From Actinomycetota bacterium (GTDB taxonomy: Bacteria > Actinomycetota > Acidimicrobiia > Acidimicrobiales > Iamiaceae), in contig JAHBSN010000004.1 of the NCBI GenBank assembly GCA_019639095.1, positions 1 to 37,847 on the forward strand: DNA of 37,847 nucleotides. The letters are read 5' to 3'. Made by a program: the position numbers and the translations under genes. The notes below the pieces were generated by a model. It was not told the origin of the DNA. It saw only the letters and a program-made list of their open reading frames with translations, and made no database searches. Shown in pieces: positions 6,950 to 14,273 of this stretch (its first letter is position 1; every line of letters starts with the position of its first letter).

Positions 6950-7759
6950 GTGCGCCCGCTGTCGGCCCGCAACCCTCGCATCACCCGCCTGGCCAAGCTG
7001 GCCCGGCGCCGCGAGGAGCGGGCCGAGCAGCGGGCGTTCGTCGTGGAGGGGCCGCTCCTGGCCGGTGTCGCCCTCGACGCCGGTGCCCCGATCCTCGACG
7101 CCTACCTCGACGAGGCGGCGCTCGACCGGCCCGAGATCGCCGCGGTGGCGGCCCGCCTGGAGGAGGTCGTCGAGCCGTGGGTCGTGCCTGCCGGCACGCT
7201 CGATCGCGTCGGCGATGCGGTCACGTCCCAGGGCCTGGTGGCGGTGTGCGGCCGCGCCGAGCCGGTGTGGCCGCACCCGTCGGCCACCGACCTGGTGCTC
7301 GTGCTGGTCGACGTGGCCGATCCGGGCAACGCCGGCACCCTGGTGCGCTCGGCGGTGGCCGCCGGCGCCGGCACGGTGGTGGTGGCGGGCGGGGTGGACC
7401 CCACGAGCCCCAAGGTGGTGCGGTCTTCGGCCGGAGCCCTCTTCGGCGTCGACGTCGTGGTCACCGACCTCGGCCCGGTCGAGGTGGTCGACCGCCTGGA
7501 CGCGTCCGGCTACGCCGTGGTGGCCACCGTGGTCGACGGCGCGTCGCCCTACGACGCGGTCGACCTCACCGGCCCCGTGGCCGTGGTGGTCGGCAACGAG
7601 GCCCACGGCCTGCCCGCCGCCGTCGCCGAGGTGGCGCAGCGGGCCGTGTCGATCCCCATGGCCGGTCCCACCGAGTCGCTCAACGCGGCCATGGCCGGCA
7701 CCATCGTGTGCTTCGAGGTGCTGCGCCAGCGACGAGCAGCGCGGCCGGACCGGCCCTGA
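6950..7759 (+). CDS. SpoU/TrmH-family rRNA 2'-O-methyltransferase
   Basis: The 269-residue enzyme transfers a methyl group from SAM to a ribose 2'-OH of rRNA. It has an N-terminal substrate-binding domain (RAFVVEGPLLAG near residue 29) and the three SpoU knot motifs: DVADPGNAGTLVRSA, VVVGNEAHGLP and SIPMAGPTESLNAAMAG. The position after rplT matches the tsnR-like gene that follows rplT in mycobacteria, as I recall. The sequence alone does not show which nucleotide is modified. The GTG start lies shortly after the rplT hairpin with no clear ribosome binding site. It converges with mtfA, with only 7 nt between the stops. Confidence 0.88.
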   Translation: MRPLSARNPRITRLAKLARRREERAEQRAFVVEGPLLAGVALDAGAPILDAYLDEAALDRPEIAAVAARLEEVVEPWVVPAGTLDRVGDAVTSQGLVAVCGRAEPVWPHPSATDLVLVLVDVADPGNAGTLVRSAVAAGAGTVVVAGGVDPTSPKVVRSSAGALFGVDVVVTDLGPVEVVDRLDASGYAVVATVVDGASPYDAVDLTGPVAVVVGNEAHGLPAAVAEVAQRAVSIPMAGPTESLNAAMAGTIVCFEVLRQRRAARPDRP

Positions 7760-7766
7760 GCCGTCC

Positions 7767-8534
7767 TCAGCGCTCGAACCGGTGGCGGCGCACCCGCTCG
7801 GCGGGGTCCTGGCGGTAGAAGGCCCGCAGCACGTCGTAGAGCTCGGGCTTGTGCCGCTCGAGCTCCTCGGGACGGGAGAAGAACACCTCGGTGGCCACGG
7901 CGAAGAACTCCGCGGGGTTGGTGGCGCCGTACGGGTCGAGGAGGTGGCCGCCCTCGCCGGCGCGCAGCAGCTCCAGCTCGCGCGTGCACACGTCGATCCA
8001 CCGTTGGCGGGCGTCGGCATCGGGCAGGGGAGGGGTGCCATCCACCAGGTGGTCCAGCATGTCGAGCTTGTGGGCGAACTCGTGCAGCACCACGTCGTGG
8101 CCGTGCTCGGGGTGTCGGGCCCCGCGCCGGGCGGCGTCCCAGGCGATCACCACCGGTCCGCCGTAGGACGCCTGGCCGAGGAGGTCCACGTCGCCGTCCA
8201 CCACGGTGCCCGCGGCGGGGCCCTCGGCGAGCTCGCGGAACCGCATGGTCGAGGGGTGGACGATGACCGAGCCCACGTCGTGGTAGGCGTCGAGTCCTGC
8301 GTCGAGGCCCAGCACCAGGAGGGCGGCCTGGGCGGCGATCACCGTCCGGACCTCGTCGGTGAGCTCGAACCCCTGGGCCGCCTCCCAGCGCTTGGTGGTG
8401 ACCAGGCCCTCGATCAGGTCCGCCATCTGGTCCCGCTCGTCGTCGTCGAGGTGGGCCCAGTGGGCCACCGCCCGTTCCACGATGGCCTCCCAGTCGTCGG
8501 CGAGGACGGCTCGCCGCCGCCGGAACAACCCCAT
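7767..8534 (-). CDS. mtfA: MtfA-like zinc peptidase (M90 family)
   Basis: The 255-residue protein resembles Mlc titration factor A, a cytosolic zincin-type aminopeptidase. The metal site HEFAHKLDMLD (His151, Glu152, His155) is intact, preceded by GPVVIAWDAARRG and followed by NPAEFFAVATEVFF, whose Glu residues include the likely third ligand. In E. coli MtfA also binds the glucose repressor Mlc; no Mlc partner is in this window, so only the peptidase fold is claimed. The ATG at 8534 (MGLFRRRR) is chosen over a TTG 42 nt upstream because family members start with this basic stretch. The gene is divergent from pheS. Confidence 0.85.
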   Translation of the reverse strand: MGLFRRRRAVLADDWEAIVERAVAHWAHLDDDERDQMADLIEGLVTTKRWEAAQGFELTDEVRTVIAAQAALLVLGLDAGLDAYHDVGSVIVHPSTMRFRELAEGPAAGTVVDGDVDLLGQASYGGPVVIAWDAARRGARHPEHGHDVVLHEFAHKLDMLDHLVDGTPPLPDADARQRWIDVCTRELELLRAGEGGHLLDPYGATNPAEFFAVATEVFFSRPEELERHKPELYDVLRAFYRQDPAERVRRHRFER

Positions 8535-8617
8535 CGGTCGATGCTCGCGCGCCGGGCGGTCGCCGGGCGGATCCAAGTGGACGCGGAGGGCCGGGAGGCG
8601 GCAAGGTTCCCCGCACC

Positions 8618-9616
8618 ATGATCGAGGACATCCGCGCCACCACGTCCGAGGCCGAGCGCCTCGTGGACGCCGCGTCCACCCTCGACGAGCTGGCCCGGGT
8701 GGACCGAGAGGTCCTCGGCAAGGGATCGGCCCTCACCGGCTTCAAGCGCCAGATGGGCGGCCTCGAGCCCGACGCCCGGCGCGAGGTCGGCGCCGCCCTC
8801 AACGAGGCCCGAGCCGCCCTGGAGGCCGCCGTGGCCGCCCGCCGGGCGGCGCTGGCCGCCACCGCCCAGCGTGAGCAGGCCGAGGCCGAGCGCCTCGATC
8901 TCACCGAGGTGCGCGCCGGGCGCGACGCCGGCCACCTCCACCTGGTCACGCAGGCCATCGAGGAGCTCGAGGACGTGTTCGTCGGACTCGGGTTCACCGT
9001 GGCCGAGGGTCCCGAGGTCGAGGACGACTGGCACAACTTCACCGCGCTCAACTTCGGCGAGTACCACCCGGCGCGGGACATGCAGGACACGTTCTTCGTG
9101 GGCCTGGGGGGCGACCGGGAGGTGGTGATGCGCACCCACACCTCGCCGGTGCAGATCCGGGTGATGGAGGAGCAGGCGCCGCCGATCTACTCGGTGATGC
9201 CCGGTCGGGTGTACCGCAACGAGGCCACCGACGCCACGCACCTGGCCGTCTTCCACCAGCTCGAGTGCCTCGTGGTGGACCGAGGGATCACCTTCGGGCA
9301 CCTCGCCGGCACGATCGACAGGTTCACGAAGGCCTACTTCGGGCCGGGATGGACCTCGCGGCTGCGCCCGTCGTACTTCCCCTTCACCGAGCCCTCGGCG
9401 GAGTTCGACCTCCAGCGCCCCGACGGCACCTGGCTGGAGCTGGGTGGCTGCGGCATGGTGCACCCCAACGTCCTGGCCAACTGCGGCATCGACCCCGAGG
9501 AGTTCTCCGGGTTCGCGTTCGGGTTCGGGCTGGACCGGCTGGCCGCCACCCGCCACGGCGTCACCGACCTGCGCGAGCTGGCCAGCACCGACATCCGCTT
9601 CCTCGAGCAGTTCTGA
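8618..9616 (+). CDS. pheS: Phenylalanyl-tRNA synthetase, alpha subunit
   Basis: This is the catalytic subunit of the alpha2-beta2 enzyme that charges tRNA-Phe. The 332-residue protein has an N-terminal coiled-coil tRNA-binding arm (to about residue 95) and a class II catalytic core: motif 2 around PGRVYRNEATDATHLAVFHQ and motif 3 around FAFGFGLDRLA, with FTEPSAEFD and WLELGGCGMVHP between. All key arginines are present. No good Shine-Dalgarno precedes the ATG. An AAGGTT hexamer 9 nt upstream with TGGACG 19 nt before it could be a near-leaderless promoter, but both depart from consensus. pheT follows after 23 nt. Confidence 0.96.
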   Translation: MIEDIRATTSEAERLVDAASTLDELARVDREVLGKGSALTGFKRQMGGLEPDARREVGAALNEARAALEAAVAARRAALAATAQREQAEAERLDLTEVRAGRDAGHLHLVTQAIEELEDVFVGLGFTVAEGPEVEDDWHNFTALNFGEYHPARDMQDTFFVGLGGDREVVMRTHTSPVQIRVMEEQAPPIYSVMPGRVYRNEATDATHLAVFHQLECLVVDRGITFGHLAGTIDRFTKAYFGPGWTSRLRPSYFPFTEPSAEFDLQRPDGTWLELGGCGMVHPNVLANCGIDPEEFSGFAFGFGLDRLAATRHGVTDLRELASTDIRFLEQF

Positions 9617-9639
9617 TCCCTCCACCCGAAGGCTCCCCC

Positions 9640-12051
9640 ATGAAGGTCCTGTCCTCCTGGTTGCACGAGTTCCTCGACGCCCCGGTCGCCCCGGAGGCGA
9701 TCGCCGCCGCGTTCGACGACCTCGGCACGCCGGTGGAGGAGGAGACCCGCCTGGGCGAGGGCCTCGACGGCATCGTGGTGGCGGAGGTGCTCGCCCTCGC
9801 CCCGCACCCGAACGCCGACAAGATCCAGCTCGTGCAGGTGGACGCCGGCGACGGCGAGCCGCTCCAGATCTGCTGCGGCGCCTTCAACATGGCGGTGGGC
9901 GACCGGGTGCCGCTCGCCACCCTCGGCACCACCATGCCGGGCGGCATGCACATCGAGCGGCGCAAGCTGCGCGGCGAGTGGTCCAACGGGATGCTCTGCT
10001 CCGCCCGGGAGATCGGGCTCGGTGACGACCATGCCGGCATCCTCGTGCTCGACGGCGGGCCCTCGCTCGGCACGCCGATCGCCGAGGTCCTCGGCATCGA
10101 GCCCGACGTGCTGTGGGAGCTCGAGGTCAACCCGAACCGCCCCGATGCCATGTCGGTGGCCGGCCTGGCGCGAGACCTCGCCGCCAAGGTCGGTGTGGGC
10201 TTCCGCCTGCCCTCCCCGCCGGCCGTGGTGCCGGCGGGCGAGCCCGTCACGTGGGCCTCGGGCGGGGCCGGCGGTCGCCAGGGCGCCACCACCTCGGCCG
10301 GTACGCCCTTCGCCGCCGAGATCGCCGCGCCCGACGGGTGCGGCCGGTTCCTGGCGCGGGTCCTCACCGGGGTCGATCCGTCGGCTCCGTCGCCCGGGTG
10401 GATGCAGCGTCGCCTGATCGACCTCGGCATGCGCCCCATCTCCGCCCTGGTCGACATCTCCAACTACGTGATGCTCGAGCTGGGCCAGCCCAACCACCCC
10501 TACGACCTCGCCAAGGTCGGCGGGGCCACGCTGCGGGTCCGTCGGGCGCGGGCCGGGGAGTCGATGACGACGCTCGACGACGTGGAGCGGGCGCTCACCG
10601 TCGATGACCTGCTCATCACCGACGGCGACGACGTGCCGGTCGGCATCGCCGGCGTGATGGGCGGGGCCGACTGCGAGATCTCCGCCGCCACCACTGACGT
10701 GCTGCTCGAGATGGCCTGGTTCGACCCCACCACGATCAGCCGCACGTCGCGTCGCCTCGGCCTCCGCTCGGAGGCGTCGGCGCGCTTCGAGAAGGGCGTC
10801 GACCCCGCCATCTCCGAGCTGGCGGCGGATCGGTTCTGCCAGCTCGCCGCCGAGATCTGCGGCGGCTCCGCCGAGGCGGTGCAGGTCGACGTCCGCGCGA
10901 CGCTGCCCGCTCGCCCGCCCGTGCTGGTGCGCACCGCCCGGGTGAACGCCCTCCTCGGCACCGACCTGGAGCCGGCGCGCATCGCCGAGGTGCTCGCCCC
11001 GATCGGCTTCTCCACCGAACCCCAGGGCCCAGACCACCTGGTGACGATCCCCACCTGGCGGTACGACTCGGCCACCGAGATCGACGTCGTGGAGGAGGTC
11101 GCCCGCCACCACGGCTACCGCCACATCCCGAACCGGGAGCTCACCGAGCCCCGTTCCGGCCGGCTCACCGAGCGCCAGCTCGAGCGGCGCGCCGTGCGCC
11201 GCCTGCTCTGCGGGCTGGGACTGGCCGAGTGCCAGCCACTCCCGTTCCTGGCACCGGGCCAGCTCGCGGCCGCCGGCCTCGACCCCGCCGGGATCGAGCT
11301 GGTGAACCCCCTCGTGGCCGAGGAGTCGGTCCTGCGCACGGCGCTGCTCCCCGGCCTGGTGGCCGCGGTGGCCCACAACCACGCGCGGCGCCAGCTGGGC
11401 GTCGGGCTGTGGGAGATCGGCCACATCTTCCTGACCCCACCCGAGGGCCAGACGCTGCCCGACGAGCGCGAGCACCTCGGCGTGGCGCTCGCCGGGCGCG
11501 AGGCGCCGGCGGCGGTCGAGGTCTGGCAGGTCCTGGCCGAGCTGCTCCGGCTCGAGCGGCCCGCGGTGGTCAACGCCCAGCTGCCGGGCCTGCACCCCAC
11601 CCGGGCCGCCGAGGTGCTGGTGGCGGGGGAGCGGGTCGGCAGCGTCGGCGAGGTCGATCCGGCGGTGCTCGACCGCCACGACGTCGGCGAGCGGGTGGCC
11701 ATCTTGGAGGTCGACCTCGGGGCGCTGCACCGGGCCGCCCGACGCAGCCCGGCGTACCGGCAGATCAGCCGGTTCCCGTCGAGCGACATCGACCTCGCCT
11801 TCGAGGTGCCCGACGGGGTGTCGGCCATCGAGGTGGAGCGCACCCTCGCCGGTGCCGACCCGCTCGTGTGGGCGGTCCGCCTGTTCGACGTCTACCGCGG
11901 CGAGCCCGTGGCCGCAGGGTCGCGCAGCCTCGCGTACGCCGTCCGCCTCCAGGCGGTCGATCGGACCCTGACCGATGCCGAGGTGGCCGATGCCCGTGCT
12001 CGTCTGATCGAGGCGGCCACCGGCGTGCACGGTGCGGTGCTGCGCGGCTGA
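9640..12051 (+). CDS. pheT: Phenylalanyl-tRNA synthetase, beta subunit
   Basis: PheT pairs with PheS and contributes tRNA recognition and editing. The 803-residue protein has, in order, an N-terminal segment, an EMAP-like tRNA-binding domain (LALAPHPNADKIQLVQVDAG near residue 50), the B3/B4 editing region (RPISALVDISNYVMLELGQP), B5 and the class II-like core, and the C-terminal FDX anticodon-binding fold beginning near YRQISRFPSSDIDLAFE. Length is normal. A Gly/Ala/Thr-rich loop near residues 205-225 (SGGAGGRQGATTSAG) is an unremarkable insertion. The ATG at 9640 is used; the open frame continues upstream only as a shadow of pheS. Confidence 0.96.
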   Translation: MKVLSSWLHEFLDAPVAPEAIAAAFDDLGTPVEEETRLGEGLDGIVVAEVLALAPHPNADKIQLVQVDAGDGEPLQICCGAFNMAVGDRVPLATLGTTMPGGMHIERRKLRGEWSNGMLCSAREIGLGDDHAGILVLDGGPSLGTPIAEVLGIEPDVLWELEVNPNRPDAMSVAGLARDLAAKVGVGFRLPSPPAVVPAGEPVTWASGGAGGRQGATTSAGTPFAAEIAAPDGCGRFLARVLTGVDPSAPSPGWMQRRLIDLGMRPISALVDISNYVMLELGQPNHPYDLAKVGGATLRVRRARAGESMTTLDDVERALTVDDLLITDGDDVPVGIAGVMGGADCEISAATTDVLLEMAWFDPTTISRTSRRLGLRSEASARFEKGVDPAISELAADRFCQLAAEICGGSAEAVQVDVRATLPARPPVLVRTARVNALLGTDLEPARIAEVLAPIGFSTEPQGPDHLVTIPTWRYDSATEIDVVEEVARHHGYRHIPNRELTEPRSGRLTERQLERRAVRRLLCGLGLAECQPLPFLAPGQLAAAGLDPAGIELVNPLVAEESVLRTALLPGLVAAVAHNHARRQLGVGLWEIGHIFLTPPEGQTLPDEREHLGVALAGREAPAAVEVWQVLAELLRLERPAVVNAQLPGLHPTRAAEVLVAGERVGSVGEVDPAVLDRHDVGERVAILEVDLGALHRAARRSPAYRQISRFPSSDIDLAFEVPDGVSAIEVERTLAGADPLVWAVRLFDVYRGEPVAAGSRSLAYAVRLQAVDRTLTDAEVADARARLIEAATGVHGAVLRG

Positions 12052-12061
12052 TCGTCCGGCG

Positions 12062-12073
12062 TAGGTTGGCGGC
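12062..12073 (+). promoter_or_regulatory. Probable leaderless promoter of the MOSC gene
   Basis: TAGGTT (12062-12067) ends 6 nt before the GTG start and 10 nt after the pheT stop. The absence of a ribosome binding site supports separate, leaderless transcription rather than read-through translation from pheT. Confidence 0.45.
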
Positions 12074-12799
12074 GTGAGCACCACCCTCGGGCCCTACCGG
12101 TTCTCCTCTGGCGACGTGGCCGCCACCTTGCGCTCGGCGCCGGTGCTGTTCGACCTGCTCACCGACGACCGGGGCGACGACGTGGTGGCCGCGGTGGCCC
12201 CGCACCGGGCCCGAGCCGAGCACGCCCTGCTCCACGAAGCCGCCGACGACCCCGACGCAGCCCTCGGCACGTTCTGGGGCGAGTGGCGCTCAGCGATGGT
12301 CGAGGTCCGCCGCATCGGCGGGTTCGGCCCGAGGGCCTCGGGCACGGTGGCCGGCCTGTTCGTGAGCGACGGCGGCGTGCCCAAGGCGCCGGTGCCGGCC
12401 GTCGAGGTCGACCACGGGGGCGTGCGGGGCGACCGCCAGGCCAACCGCGTGCACCACGGGCGCCCATGGCAGGCCCTGTGCCTGTGGTCCACCGAGGTGA
12501 TCGACGCGTTCCGCGCCCAGGGCCATCCGCTCGCCCCGGGACTCGCCGGGGAGAACGTGACCATCTCCGGGCTGCCGTGGGCGCGGGTCCGGCCCGGCGC
12601 ACAGCTGCGCATCGGTTCCGTCCTGGCCGAGGTGAGCGCCTACGCCATCCCCTGCAAGAAGAACGCCGCCTGGTTCCGCGACGGGCACTTCGACGCCATG
12701 CACCATCGGCACGGGCCGCTGAGCCGGGTCTACGCCACGGTGCTCGAACCCGGGGCCATCGCCGAGGGCGACCCGGTGGTGCTGGAGCCCTCCACCTGA
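12074..12799 (+). CDS. MOSC-domain protein with N-terminal extension
   Basis: The C-terminal 150 or so of 241 residues form a MOSC (molybdenum cofactor sulfurase C-terminal) domain: GVRGDRQANRVHHGRPWQAL, then GLAGENVTISGL, RPGAQLRIGSVL and the cysteine motif IPCKKNAAWF, whose Cys is the presumed sulfur or Moco-binding residue. Such proteins handle sulfur transfer or molybdenum-cofactor-linked N-hydroxylated substrates. The first 75 residues (YRFSSGDVAATLRSAPVLF...) are a helical region I do not recognise. The gene is convergent with the long minus-strand operon and separated from it by 22 nt. No other molybdenum gene is nearby, so its partner is unknown. Confidence 0.85.
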   Translation: MSTTLGPYRFSSGDVAATLRSAPVLFDLLTDDRGDDVVAAVAPHRARAEHALLHEAADDPDAALGTFWGEWRSAMVEVRRIGGFGPRASGTVAGLFVSDGGVPKAPVPAVEVDHGGVRGDRQANRVHHGRPWQALCLWSTEVIDAFRAQGHPLAPGLAGENVTISGLPWARVRPGAQLRIGSVLAEVSAYAIPCKKNAAWFRDGHFDAMHHRHGPLSRVYATVLEPGAIAEGDPVVLEPST

Positions 12800-12821
12800 G
12801 CGCCCGGTGGCGCGGCGTGGG

Positions 12822-13763
12822 TCAGCGAGCGAACGCGCGGGCCAGGGCGGCGATGGCGTCGGCCTCGTAGGCCCGGGCCGACGGGACCCAGCGCGTGAAC
12901 GCGAACGACGGGTGCACGTGACCCTCGAGCAGGCGGAACGAGGCCTGCACCCCGGCGGCCTCGAGGGCTCGGGCGTAGGCCCGGCCGTCGTCGCGCAGCT
13001 TGTCGTACTCGGCGCTCATGATCCACGCCGGCGGGAGGTCGCGCAGGTCGGCGAGGAGCGGTGACACGTAGGGGTCGGTGACCCGATCGAGGTCGCCCAG
13101 GTAGAGCTCGCGGAAGCGCAGGATGGTGCTCCGGTCGAGGAGGTACCCATCGGGCACCTCCTCGAACGACGGCTGCGACAACGTCACGTCGGTGGCGGGC
13201 ACGTCCAGCCACTGGTGGACCAGCGGCGGGCCCGATCGGTCACGGGCCATGAGGCACACGACGGCCGCCAGGTTGGCGCCGGCCGACTCGCCACCCACCG
13301 CGAGGCGGGTGGGATCCACGTCGAGCTCGGCGGCATGGGTGGCCACCCACTCCAGCGCCGAGTAGCAGTCCTCGGCGGGGGTCGGGAAGGCGTTCTCGGG
13401 CGCCATGCGGTAGTCGACGGAGACGACCACGCATCGGGCCCCGGCCACGATCTGGCGGCACCGGGGATCGCGCTCCTCGATGGTCCCCACGCACCACCCG
13501 CCGCCGTGGAGGAACACGTAGGCGGGGAACGGGCCCGTCCCCACGGGCCGGTGGACGCGGACGCGGATCCGACCGTCTCGCACCGGCACGAGGTGGTCCA
13601 CCGTGGAGGCGGGGGCCGGGCCCTTCGGCATGACCAGCACGGCGCCCCGCCGGGCCAGGGCACCGTCGACGCGACGGCGCACGTCGATGGGCACGTCGTC
13701 GCCCCCGCGGTCCACGAGGTTCATCAGCCCCACGATGCGGCGGACTCGGGGTTCGAGGGGCAC
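12822..13763 (-). CDS. HSL-family alpha/beta hydrolase (esterase/lipase)
   Basis: The 313-residue enzyme belongs to the hormone-sensitive-lipase branch (alpha/beta-hydrolase fold 3). It shows the oxyanion motif HGGGW (86-90), nucleophile elbow GESAG with Ser160, acid Asp254 in AEYDKLRDDG and His284 in GHVHPSF. YRMAPENAFPTPAEDCYSALEW is typical of the group. No signal peptide is seen, so it acts inside the cell on small acyl esters. The GTG at 13763 is preferred to an ATG 39 nt downstream because GGAG lies 5 nt before it. It is the last gene of the minus-strand operon, 26 nt after the DUF3592 gene, so it may cleave an ester made or consumed by that pathway. Confidence 0.88.
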   Translation of the reverse strand: MPLEPRVRRIVGLMNLVDRGGDDVPIDVRRRVDGALARRGAVLVMPKGPAPASTVDHLVPVRDGRIRVRVHRPVGTGPFPAYVFLHGGGWCVGTIEERDPRCRQIVAGARCVVVSVDYRMAPENAFPTPAEDCYSALEWVATHAAELDVDPTRLAVGGESAGANLAAVVCLMARDRSGPPLVHQWLDVPATDVTLSQPSFEEVPDGYLLDRSTILRFRELYLGDLDRVTDPYVSPLLADLRDLPPAWIMSAEYDKLRDDGRAYARALEAAGVQASFRLLEGHVHPSFAFTRWVPSARAYEADAIAALARAFAR

Positions 13764-13789
13764 GGGCGCTCCGATCGGCGAGGGTGGGG

Positions 13790-14266
13790 TCAGGCGAAGG
13801 CGGCCACGACGCCGGCCACGGCCGCCACCCCGAGCAGCACCAGGCCGCTGCCGAAGAACAGCGCCCACGCGAGGGTGCCCTCGGCGAAGGTCTCGAGGCG
13901 GGCGTTGTGCGGGTCGTCGGGGTCGTAGATGATCCGGGCCGTCTCCCCCTCGGAGGGGTGGTGGAGACCGGCGGCCAGATCCTCGTGCTCCACGAGGGCG
14001 CCGTCGTCGGTCTCGAAGCGCCACACCAGGTGGTGGCCGGCGCCGGGACCGCCGATGGGGCCGTGGTGCGGGCAGTCGACGGCGTGGGCGGTGGTGCGGA
14101 TCCCGTTGGCCCGCAGGCGGACCACCACGGTCCGCTGCCAGGTGCCGATCAGCGTGAGGATCACCCCGGCGGCCAGGCACCCCCACGCGAGGGTGGTGGA
14201 GACGCCGGGCTGCGCGCCGATGAGGGTGCCGAGGGTGGGCTGGAGCACGGCCCCGAAGCTACCCAT
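13790..14266 (-). CDS. DUF3592 membrane protein
   Basis: The 158-residue protein has two hydrophobic segments, TTLAWGCLAAGVILTLIGTW near the N terminus and LAWALFFGSGLVLLGVAAVA near the C terminus. They enclose a soluble DUF3592-type module (RANGIRTTAHAVDCPHHG..., HHLVWRFETDDGALVEHED, IIYDPDDPHNARLE). The function of this family is unknown. The ATG at 14266 has GGTGGG immediately before it and lies 7 nt downstream of the preceding stop, so the gene belongs to the operon. A longer open frame upstream overlaps the preceding gene and was rejected. Confidence 0.75.
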   Translation of the reverse strand: MGSFGAVLQPTLGTLIGAQPGVSTTLAWGCLAAGVILTLIGTWQRTVVVRLRANGIRTTAHAVDCPHHGPIGGPGAGHHLVWRFETDDGALVEHEDLAAGLHHPSEGETARIIYDPDDPHNARLETFAEGTLAWALFFGSGLVLLGVAAVAGVVAAFA

Positions 14267-14273
14267 CCCACCG

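Noticed and set aside
8535-8576. TTG start extending the MtfA-like protein by 14 residues
   Set aside because: The extra residues (DPPGDRPAREHRP) look like non-coding GC-rich sequence, and the family starts near MGLFRRRR.
9334-12084. Minus-strand open frame of 916 codons opposite pheT
   Set aside because: It is a mirror of pheT codon bias (low-complexity Gly/Arg/His/Val), without domain features; pheT itself is complete and conserved.
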